Translations under genes and position numbers: made by a program
Notes under the pieces: generated by a model
Databases searched by the model: none
What the model was told of the DNA's origin: nothing
Seen by the model: the letters and a program-made list of their open reading frames with translations, nothing else
NCBI GenBank assembly: GCA_025937075.1
Contig: JAICSD010000183.1
Coordinates: 1-8,305, forward strand
Origin: Vicinamibacteria bacterium
GTDB taxonomy: Bacteria > Acidobacteriota > Vicinamibacteria > Vicinamibacterales > 2-12-FULL-66-21
Reading direction: 5' to 3'
Length of the DNA stretch: 8,305 bases
Part shown: positions 1 through 5,218 of the stretch, piece after piece
Layout of the letters: every line of letters starts with the position of its first letter
How positions within the stretch are numbered: position 1 is the stretch's first letter

Positions 1-11
1 ACACAGTATAC

Positions 12-83
12 GGGTTCTCGGGTTCTCGGGTTCTCGGGTTCTCAGGTTCTTGGGTTCTCAGGTTCTTGGGTTCTTGGGTTCTC
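12..83. repeat. Nine tandem copies of an octamer (GGGTTCTC type)
   Basis: Nine contiguous 8-base units fill this stretch with no gaps. Units 1-4, 6 and 9 read GGGTTCTC, units 5 and 7 read AGGTTCTT, and unit 8 reads GGGTTCTT. All differences are transitions, at the first and last base of the unit. The 8-base period is not a multiple of three, so the array is not coding. It lies about 225 bases before the first credible start codon. It could be a slippage-prone microsatellite or part of a larger intergenic repeat family; the upstream edge is too close to the window start to judge its full length. Confidence 0.95.
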
Positions 84-308
84 GGCGCCTATTGAGTGGC
101 GGGGGAACGGCCGAAAAGGCAGGTATCCACACCACCATGGGTCTGCGGACCGTCGATCGGTCCCCGGCTTGTGTATTGCCCGGCTACGTCGGCGTACGGT
201 TCGCGTCCGCCTCTGCCGCCGGTCGCCGCATCGGCGGGCCGCAATTCGCGCGGGGGCCGATGGCGCCGGATTTGTAGCAGGCCGGCTCGCTCACGAGAGG
301 TCACGAGA
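84..308. other. Intergenic spacer with no recognisable gene
   Basis: Several open frames cross this stretch, but they are rich in Arg, Pro and Ser and overlap one another, as expected from GC-rich non-coding DNA. No tRNA, terminator hairpin or convincing sigma-70 promoter was found. The only local structure is a direct repeat, TCACGAGA at 291-298 and again at 301-308, immediately before the small membrane-protein start. The purine-rich GAGAGG between the two copies probably serves as that gene's ribosome binding site. Confidence 0.6.
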
Positions 309-503
309 ATGGCAACGATGCGGACGCTTCGGAAGGCCGACGATTGGACGGTTGAGCGCTGGCGAACCGAGCCGCGCCTGGTCGGGCTGGAATTCAGTGA
401 ATCGATTCGTGACGCCGCAACCCCGCTCTGGAAGGACCTGGCGGTGGTCGTGATCGTCCTGGCGGTCGCTGTACTCGCCGTCGCCGCGTTCGTGCGCGTC
501 TAA
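309..503 (+). CDS. Small single-pass membrane protein, 64 aa, function unknown
   Basis: The ATG at 309 is preceded by GAGAGG at 294-299, nine bases upstream, a plausible ribosome binding site. Longer in-frame upstream starts exist, but that upstream translation is Arg/Pro/Ser-rich and unlike protein. The product has a charged, Trp-containing N-terminal half (residues 1-40) and a strongly hydrophobic segment of Val, Ala, Leu and Ile at about 42-63. It ends four residues after that at FVRV, so it should be a C-terminally anchored membrane peptide. Codon third positions are almost all G or C in this frame. I do not recognise the family. It converges on the next gene and overlaps it by four bases. 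A second ATG at 318 is an alternative start. Confidence 0.6.
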   Translation: MATMRTLRKADDWTVERWRTEPRLVGLEFSESIRDAATPLWKDLAVVVIVLAVAVLAVAAFVRV

Positions 504-742
504 GCGGTCTCTCGCTCGGAGACGTCATGCCATCCCTGGGCCCGTAAGCGCTCCGCGTAGGCACGCGCCCAGTTCATCGCCATCCACTCCTCTTCGAAGA
601 ACTCACTGACCACGACGTCGCGATCGTGGACGATCTGCACTTCTACCGGCACCCGCCCCGACAACAGACATCGCACGTCGACGATGCGGCGCCGAAGACA
701 CCACACGACACGCGCGCCAGGCTGCAGTGCGAAGCTGGACAC
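500..742 (-). CDS. Small hypothetical protein, 80 aa
   Basis: The frame starts with GTG at 742, preceded on the minus strand by AGGCAGG, a usable ribosome binding site about seven bases upstream. The protein has two Cys (C15 in VVWCLRR and C25 in DVRCLL) and a beta-strand-like stretch VEVQIVHDRDVVV at 32-44. An acidic patch, EFFEEEW, and an amphipathic C-terminal helix with WARAYAERLRAQGW follow. This resembles short uncharacterised proteins I associate with soil-bacterial genomes: two to three strands followed by a helix ending in Arg-Gly-Trp. I cannot assign a function. Third codon positions are GC-rich, supporting real coding. There is no signal peptide or membrane segment, so it should be cytoplasmic. 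The Cys pair might bind metal or be coincidental. Confidence 0.65.
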   Translation of the reverse strand: MSSFALQPGARVVWCLRRRIVDVRCLLSGRVPVEVQIVHDRDVVVSEFFEEEWMAMNWARAYAERLRAQGWHDVSERETA

Positions 743-772
743 GAGGACCTGCCTTGAATTTGGGGAGCGGCC

Positions 773-801
773 AGTCTACGACTAAACGGGGCCGCGGGCA
801 A
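773..801 (-). promoter_or_regulatory. Candidate sigma-70-like promoter for the 500-742 gene
   Basis: Read on the minus strand, TTGCCC (796-801) and TAGACT (773-778) are separated by exactly 17 bases. Each matches four of six consensus positions (TTGACA and TATAAT). Transcription would start near 766 and leave a leader of about 24 bases before the GTG at 742. Four-of-six matches are common by chance, so this rests mainly on spacing and position. Confidence 0.3.
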
Positions 802-907
802 GCTGAGCATCGTCGGCCGTTGACCGTTTGCGGTTTGCCGGGAAAATTCCCGCTCGCGCGCGACACGTCGTTTGGGCCTGCATCGGCCATCGGCCATCGA
901 GCTGCGG

Positions 908-913
908 TATAAT
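908..913 (+). promoter_or_regulatory. Consensus -10 box TATAAT upstream of the ABC-F gene
   Basis: A perfect TATAAT, striking in such GC-rich DNA, lies 45 bases before the ABC-F ATG. No good -35 hexamer is found 16-18 bases upstream, and the -10 is not extended (no TG one base before it). The upstream bases are instead a 7-base direct repeat, CATCGGC, at 881-894 with a partial third copy to 899. Transcription from here would start near 920. That excludes the longer ATG at 872 as the translation start and favours 959. Confidence 0.5.
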
Positions 914-958
914 TGGAGGTTCCGCCAACTGATTTCCGCCGCGGAGAGCCTCCTTGCC

Positions 959-2557
959 ATGATTGCAGTCACTGGTGTGTCGATGCGGTACGGTTCGAAG
1001 ATCCTCTTCGAGGACGTGACCGCCACGTTTTCGCCCGGCCGTCGCTACGGCCTCACCGGCCCCAACGGCGCCGGAAAATCCACGTTCATGAAGCTCCTCA
1101 CCGGCGAGCTCCCGCCGCAGAAGGGCGTCGTCTCACGGCCGCCCAAGATCGGCGTGCTCCGGCAGGATCAGTTCGCCTTCGACGAGTTCCGCGTCATCGA
1201 TACGGTGATCATGGGGAACCAGCGCCTGTGGCAGGCGCTCGAGGAGCGCGAGCGCCTCTATGAGAAGACGGATCTCACCGACGCCGAAGGCATGCGGCTC
1301 GCCGAACTCGAAGGCATCGTCGGCGAAGAGGACGGCTACACCGCCGAGAGCGACGCCGCGGTGCTGCTCGACGGCCTCGACATCCCCGAAGCGCTCCACG
1401 AACGCAGGATGTCGGAGCTGCAGGGCGGCCAGAAGGTCCGCGTGCTGCTCGCGCAGGCGCTCTTCGGACATCCGCAGGCGCTGCTGCTCGACGAGCCCAC
1501 CAACCATTTGGACCTCGACTCGATCCACTGGCTGTGCGATTTTCTGACGCGGTATGAGGGCACGCTGATCGTGATCTCCCACGATCGCCATTTCCTGAAC
1601 GCGGTCTGCACGCACATCGCCGACATCGATTACGAGACCATCATCACGTATACCGGCGGCTACGACGACATGGTGCTCGCGAAGATGCAGATCCGCTCGC
1701 GCGTCGAATCGGAGAACGCGCAGCGCGAAAAGAAGATCGCGCAGCTCCAGGATTTCATCGCGCGGTTCTCCGCCGGGACGCGTTCGAGCCAGGTGCAGTC
1801 GCGCCGCAAGGAAGTCGAGCGGCTGCAGACGACCGAGCTCGCCCGCTCGAACATCCAGCGGCCGTACATTAATTTCAAGATGAACCGGCCGTCGGGACGC
1901 CTGGCGATGGAGATCAAGGACCTCTCGAAGTCGTTCGAGAACCATGACGTGATCGACGGCTTCGACGCGATCGTCAACCGCGGCGAGAAGATCGTCATCG
2001 TCGGCCGCAACGGCGTCGGCAAGACGACGCTGCTGAAGGCGCTGCTCGCGGACGCCCCGGGGGCCGAAGGCTCACCGCAGGATCGCGACGACGGATCGGT
2101 CCGCTGGGGACATGAAGTATCGGTCGGGTATTTCCCGCAGGATCAGACAGGCGTGATTCGGAAGGGCATGACCGCTGTCGAGTGGCTGCATCAATTCGAC
2201 CCGGATGCCGCGCGGCAGGACATCCACGGCCTGCTCGGCCAGATGCTCTTCAGCGGCGAGGAAGGGCTCAAGCCCACGGAGGCGCTCTCGGGGGGGGAAA
2301 CGGCGCGGCTGCTCTTCTGCCGAATCATGCTCCAGAAGCCCAACGTGCTCGTGTTCGACGAGCCGACGAACCACCTCGACCTGGAATCGATCAACGCGCT
2401 CAACGTGGCGCTCCAGAAGTTCGAGGGGACCGTGCTGCTCGTCACGCACGATCAGGATCTGATCGAGGAGGTCGGCACACGCGTGTGGCACTTCGACGGT
2501 GAGGGGATCACCGACTTCAAGGGCACGTACGAGGAATACGCCGCCACGCTGGCCTGA
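959..2557 (+). CDS. ybiT: ABC-F family ATPase, YbiT-like ribosome-associated protein
   Basis: The protein is 532 aa with two ABC ATPase domains and no membrane segments. Domain 1 has Walker A GPNGAGKST (34-42), a modified signature LQGGQ (154-158), Walker B ALLLDEP (174-180, catalytic E179) and switch H208. Domain 2 has Walker A GRNGVGKTT (349-357), signature LSGGE (443-447), Walker B VLVFDEP (463-469, E468) and switch H497. The charged linker (about 236-320) is the ABC-F segment expected to contact tRNA in the ribosomal E site. Similarity to E. coli YbiT runs along the whole length as I recall it, including RQDQFAF and DTVIMG near 68-86. YbiT-type ABC-Fs are cytoplasmic translation factors; antibiotic protection is known for other ABC-F branches and is not shown here. 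ATG 959 is chosen because GGAGAG lies at 943-948 and homology begins there. About eight extra residues sit near 371-379 relative to YbiT. The next gene follows after 11 bases. Confidence 0.93.
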   Translation: MIAVTGVSMRYGSKILFEDVTATFSPGRRYGLTGPNGAGKSTFMKLLTGELPPQKGVVSRPPKIGVLRQDQFAFDEFRVIDTVIMGNQRLWQALEERERLYEKTDLTDAEGMRLAELEGIVGEEDGYTAESDAAVLLDGLDIPEALHERRMSELQGGQKVRVLLAQALFGHPQALLLDEPTNHLDLDSIHWLCDFLTRYEGTLIVISHDRHFLNAVCTHIADIDYETIITYTGGYDDMVLAKMQIRSRVESENAQREKKIAQLQDFIARFSAGTRSSQVQSRRKEVERLQTTELARSNIQRPYINFKMNRPSGRLAMEIKDLSKSFENHDVIDGFDAIVNRGEKIVIVGRNGVGKTTLLKALLADAPGAEGSPQDRDDGSVRWGHEVSVGYFPQDQTGVIRKGMTAVEWLHQFDPDAARQDIHGLLGQMLFSGEEGLKPTEALSGGETARLLFCRIMLQKPNVLVFDEPTNHLDLESINALNVALQKFEGTVLLVTHDQDLIEEVGTRVWHFDGEGITDFKGTYEEYAATLA

Positions 2558-2568
2558 CCGACACGCCA

Positions 2569-3831
2569 GTGAGCGACAACGCACAGGGGGACGCCGCCGG
2601 ATCGTCATCGGCCGTCGAGCACAGCGAACGACCGGCGGATCGCCGGATGGTTCGCGAGCAGGCGGCACTCGGCATACTCGGGGCGCTCAGCGTCTGCCAT
2701 CTGTTGAACGACATGATGCAGTCGCTGCTGCCGGCGATCTATCCGATCCTGAAATCGACGTTCAGCCTGAACTTCGGCCAGGTGGGGCTGATCACCCTCA
2801 CGAATCAGCTCACGGCGTCGCTCCTGCAGCCGATCATCGGCACCTATACCGACAAGCGGCCGCTCGCCTACTCGCTGGCGACCGGCATGTCCTTCACGCT
2901 GATCGGCCTGCTGCTGCTCGCCGGCGCCGCCCACTACGCGATGATTCTGGCGGCTGCCGCGCTCGTCGGGCTGGGGTCGTCGATCTTCCACCCCGAGTCG
3001 TCGCGCATCGCGCGCCTTGCGTCGGGCGGCCGCCACGGTTTCGCTCAGGCGCTCTTTCAGGTCGGCGGTAACGCCGGTTCATCCGTCGGGCCGCTGCTTG
3101 CCGCGTTCATCGTGCTCCCGCACGGCCAGGGCAGCATCGCGTGGTTCTCGATCGCGGCGCTGATTGCGATCGTGGTGCTCGTCCGAGTGGGCACATGGTA
3201 CAAGGGCACGGGGCGGCGGATCGCCCGGCACCATGACGCGATCGCGACGCCGGTGGGATTGACGCGCGCGCGCGTCGGCATGGCGATCACGATCCTGCTG
3301 CTGCTCACCTTCTCGAAGTACATCTATCTCGCCAGCCTGTCGAGCTACTTCACCTTCTACCTGATCGCGCGCTTTCACCTGTCCGTCCAGAGCGCCCAGC
3401 TCCACCTGTTCCTGTTTCTCGCTGCCGTTGCTGCGGGGACGATGATCGGAGGACCTGTGGGCGACCGCATCGGCCGCCGCTACGTCATCCTGTGGTCGAT
3501 CCTCGGCGTGCTCCCCTTCAGCCTCGCGCTGCCGTTCGCCACTCTGTTCTGGACGCGCATTCTCAGCGTGATCATCGGTCTCGTCCTCGCCTCCGCGTTC
3601 TCGGCGATCATCGTCTACGGACAGGAGTTGCTGCCGGGGCGCGTCGGGATGGTCGCGGGGCTGTTCTTCGGCGTCGCGTTCGGCGTCGGAGGCCTCGGCG
3701 CCGCGGTCCTCGGCGAACTCGCGGATCACTCCGGGATCGTGTTCGTCTACCGCGTATGCTCGTTCCTGCCGGCCATCGGCGCGCTGGCCATCTGGCTCCC
3801 GCGGCTCGAGGCGGCTGAACGGGCCGGCTGA
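2569..3831 (+). CDS. fsr: MFS exporter of the fosmidomycin-resistance (Fsr) family
   Basis: The 420-aa protein is an inner-membrane proton-driven efflux carrier of the major facilitator superfamily, with about 12 hydrophobic segments. It tracks E. coli Fsr closely along its length as I recall it: LLNDMMQSLLPAIYP at 45-59, FHPESSRIARLASGGRHG at 140-157, GPVGDRIGRRYV (MFS motif A, second half) at 295-306, and QELLPGRVGMVAGLFFG at 352-368. E. coli Fsr confers fosmidomycin resistance; the natural substrate here is unknown. The GTG start at 2569 gives an N-terminal tail of about 30 residues before the first membrane segment, similar to Fsr. It has no evident Shine-Dalgarno sequence and lies 11 bases after the ABC-F stop, so translation is probably coupled to that gene. 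The ATG at 2647 is an alternative start that would remove most of the tail. Confidence 0.92.
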   Translation: MSDNAQGDAAGSSSAVEHSERPADRRMVREQAALGILGALSVCHLLNDMMQSLLPAIYPILKSTFSLNFGQVGLITLTNQLTASLLQPIIGTYTDKRPLAYSLATGMSFTLIGLLLLAGAAHYAMILAAAALVGLGSSIFHPESSRIARLASGGRHGFAQALFQVGGNAGSSVGPLLAAFIVLPHGQGSIAWFSIAALIAIVVLVRVGTWYKGTGRRIARHHDAIATPVGLTRARVGMAITILLLLTFSKYIYLASLSSYFTFYLIARFHLSVQSAQLHLFLFLAAVAAGTMIGGPVGDRIGRRYVILWSILGVLPFSLALPFATLFWTRILSVIIGLVLASAFSAIIVYGQELLPGRVGMVAGLFFGVAFGVGGLGAAVLGELADHSGIVFVYRVCSFLPAIGALAIWLPRLEAAERAG

Positions 3832-3834
3832 GCG

Positions 3835-3863
3835 GCACCGGGAACGCTCCCGGTTCCCGGTGC
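3835..3863. terminator. Perfect 11-bp hairpin after the fsr-like gene
   Basis: The arms GCACCGGGAAC (3835-3845) and GTTCCCGGTGC (3853-3863) are exact reverse complements around a seven-base loop. The hairpin begins four bases after the fsr stop codon, a position typical of a terminator. No T run follows on either strand, so classic intrinsic termination is uncertain. It may block 3' exonucleases, act as a Rho-assisted stop, or serve as a protein-binding dyad. The left arm also contains the GGAAC of a possible ECF promoter for the next gene. Confidence 0.5.
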
Positions 3864-3870
3864 ATCTAAT
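3841..3870 (+). promoter_or_regulatory. Possible ECF-type promoter of the sigma-factor gene
   Basis: GGAAC at 3841-3845 matches the conserved core of RpoE-type -35 elements (GGAACTT). TCTAA at 3865-3869 resembles the -10 class (TCTGA or TCTAA). Counting a seven-base -35, the spacer is 17 bases, within the normal range. Transcription would begin about 3876-3879, essentially at the ATG, giving a leaderless or nearly leaderless mRNA. That fits the lack of a Shine-Dalgarno sequence before 3879. Because GGAAC also lies in a hairpin arm, its presence may reflect the palindrome alone. Confidence 0.35.
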
Positions 3871-3878
3871 CCCCAGAG

Positions 3879-4517
3879 ATGCCGAAGCCCGCCGCGCAAC
3901 CGAAACCCTCGCTCAGCGATTTCGAAGCGCTGATGCGCCGCTACAACACCCGGCTCTTCCGTGTGGCGCGCGCGATTCTCCGCGACGACGCGGAGGCAGA
4001 GGACGCGGTGCAGGACGCCTACCTGCAGGTGTATCGCAAGCTCCACGAGTTCCGCGGCGACTCGCAGGTGTCGACGTGGCTGACCCGGATCGTCGTCAAT
4101 GCCGCGCTGATGCGCGTGCGAAAACAGAAGCGCGGCGTCGTCGTGCAAATGCAGAGGCGGACGGCCCAGGGGTCGGAGACGCCGATGGACGTGGAGGATC
4201 GGCACGCGGCATCGCCGTCAGAGGTGACGTTCCGCGGTGAAGTGCGGCGCATTCTCGAGCGCCGGATCGATGAGCTGCCGCTGGCGTTTCGCACGGTGTT
4301 CGTGATGCGCGACGTCCAGGACATGTCGGTGCAGGAGACCGCCGACGCGCTGGGAATCCCCGACGCCACCGTGCGAACGCGCCTGTTCCGCGCGCGCGGA
4401 ATGCTCCGCGAGGTCCTGCAGCGCGAGATCGACGACGCGTCGATTGATGTCTTCTCGTTCGCGGGCGACCGTTGCGACCGCATCGTCGCGTCGGTGGTGC
4501 AGCAGATCAACGACTAG
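3879..4517 (+). CDS. RNA polymerase sigma factor, ECF subfamily
   Basis: The 212-aa product has the ECF two-domain plan. Region 2 spans about 14-83, with DAEAEDAVQDAYLQVYRKL at 37-55 and STWLTRIVVNAA at 65-76. An acidic, variable linker runs about 84-118, and region 4 about 122-178. Its recognition helix-turn-helix lies around 150-170 (VQETADALGIPDATVRTRLFRAR). It should bind core polymerase in the cytoplasm and direct it to a small stress regulon. After region 4 comes a tail of about 30 residues containing FAGDRCDRIV (194-203, Cys199), a motif I recall from some proteobacterial ECF factors. No zinc-binding or membrane anti-sigma gene follows; the next gene is DUF4142. No Shine-Dalgarno sequence precedes the ATG. 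The class within the ECF family cannot be fixed by eye, so no symbol is given. Confidence 0.93.
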   Translation: MPKPAAQPKPSLSDFEALMRRYNTRLFRVARAILRDDAEAEDAVQDAYLQVYRKLHEFRGDSQVSTWLTRIVVNAALMRVRKQKRGVVVQMQRRTAQGSETPMDVEDRHAASPSEVTFRGEVRRILERRIDELPLAFRTVFVMRDVQDMSVQETADALGIPDATVRTRLFRARGMLREVLQREIDDASIDVFSFAGDRCDRIVASVVQQIND

Positions 4518-4535
4518 GCTGCCCCGTTGGGCAGC
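4518..4535. terminator. Seven-bp hairpin directly after the sigma-factor stop
   Basis: GCTGCCC (4518-4524) pairs perfectly with GGGCAGC (4529-4535) around the tetraloop CGTT. The stem starts at the base after the TAG stop. It lacks a following T run. It could be a weak or Rho-assisted terminator, or a processing or stability element separating sigma-factor mRNA from the DUF4142 mRNA. Confidence 0.4.
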
Positions 4536-4548
4536 GTTGAATATCAAC
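4536..4548. promoter_or_regulatory. Short AT-rich dyad GTTGA-ATA-TCAAC
   Basis: GTTGA (4536-4540) and TCAAC (4544-4548) form a perfect 5-base inverted repeat around ATA, abutting the previous hairpin with no gap. It is AT-richer than its surroundings and lies 40 bases before the DUF4142 start. It could be an operator half-site pair or part of a compound RNA structure. No matching promoter hexamers were found with confidence. Confidence 0.3.
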
Positions 4549-4587
4549 TCGCAGGGCGCTCTGTGACGGGCGCCGGGAGGAATCAGG

Positions 4588-5106
4588 ATGAAGGGTGTAA
4601 TCGTGTTTGCCGCAGGAATGACGCTGGCGCTCGCGGGCAGCGCTCGCGCGCAGGCGCCGACCGATCCGCAGATCGCCGCGATCGTCGTCACGGCCAATCA
4701 GGTTGACATCGATGCCGGCAGGCTGGCGGCGTCGAAATCGTCGAACCCCGAGGTCAAGAAGTTCGGCCAGCAGATGGTCACGGACCATACCGGCGTGAAC
4801 AAGCAGGCGAAGGATCTCGTGACGAAGCTGAAGGTCACGCCGGAGGACAATCCGACGGCGGAGAGCCTGAAGAAGGGCGGCGAGGAGAACCTCGCGCATC
4901 TCAAGACCCTCAGCGGAAAGGCTTTCGACAAGGCGTATATCGACCACGAGGTCGATTATCACCAGCAGGTGCTCGACGCGCTCGACAAGACGCTGATTCC
5001 AAGCGCACAGAACGCCGAGCTCAAGTCGCTGCTCGTGAAAGTCCGCCCGGCGTTCCAGGCGCATCTCGAGCACGCCAAGCACCTCCAGGCGTCGCTCGGG
5101 TCGTAG
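4588..5106 (+). CDS. Exported DUF4142 protein (ferritin-like helical fold)
   Basis: The protein has 172 aa. Residues 1-22 or so form a Sec signal peptide: basic K2, hydrophobic core VIVFAAGMTLALAG, and a cleavage site around SARAQA at 18-23. The mature part is the DUF4142 domain. It includes VKKFGQQMVTDHTGVNKQAKDL (a 22-residue stretch starting at 56), AYIDHEVDYHQQVLDALDK (116-134) and HLEHAKHLQ (159-167). Several His (67, 120, 125, 159, 162, 165) lie in predicted helices, as in the ferritin-like family, though metal binding is unproven. It should be periplasmic or outer-membrane associated. The start has a strong ribosome binding site, GGGAGG at 4575-4580, seven bases before the ATG. The DUF4142 molecular function is unknown; such genes often sit in stress-related settings. 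It follows the sigma gene by 70 bases and may be its target or share its transcript. Confidence 0.92.
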   Translation: MKGVIVFAAGMTLALAGSARAQAPTDPQIAAIVVTANQVDIDAGRLAASKSSNPEVKKFGQQMVTDHTGVNKQAKDLVTKLKVTPEDNPTAESLKKGGEENLAHLKTLSGKAFDKAYIDHEVDYHQQVLDALDKTLIPSAQNAELKSLLVKVRPAFQAHLEHAKHLQASLGS

Positions 5107-5130
5107 TCCGCTTCGGCCGTTCTCTCCTCG

Positions 5131-5168
5131 CGCCCTGGTTCTGTCCGCGCTCGCGGCAGGCCAGGGCG
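5131..5168. terminator. Long interrupted hairpin between convergent genes, likely bidirectional terminator
   Basis: The outer stem CGCCCTGG (5131-5138) and CCAGGGCG (5161-5168) is a perfect 8-bp match. Inside it, CTG (5141-5143) pairs with CAG (5157-5159), and CCGC (5145-5148) pairs with GCGG (5153-5156) around loop GCTC. In all there are 15 base pairs broken by a TT/G internal loop and one bulged T. It starts 25 bases after the DUF4142 stop and lies about 50 bases beyond the end of the opposing minus-strand gene, as expected for a shared terminator. Neither side has a T run, so Rho or another factor may be needed. Confidence 0.6.
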
Positions 5169-5218
5169 TTCAGGGAGCAATTCACACTCCCAACTTCCAA
5201 TTCCCCGCCCGACAGTTC

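Noticed and set aside
12..83. CRISPR array
   Set aside because: The octamer units are contiguous with no spacers and far shorter than CRISPR repeats.
881..899. CATCGGC direct repeat as a regulatory iteron
   Set aside because: Only two and a half short copies of a common GC-rich word; chance occurrence is likely.
872..958. A 29-residue N-terminal extension of the ABC-F protein from the ATG at 872
   Set aside because: It would begin upstream of the TATAAT box at 908-913, the extension has no match to the family, and a ribosome binding site precedes 959.
1133..1945. A 270-aa open frame antisense to the ABC-F gene
   Set aside because: It mirrors the GC3-biased codons of the real gene. It is rich in Arg, Leu, Val and His with no domain, and the forward frame has clear ATPase motifs.
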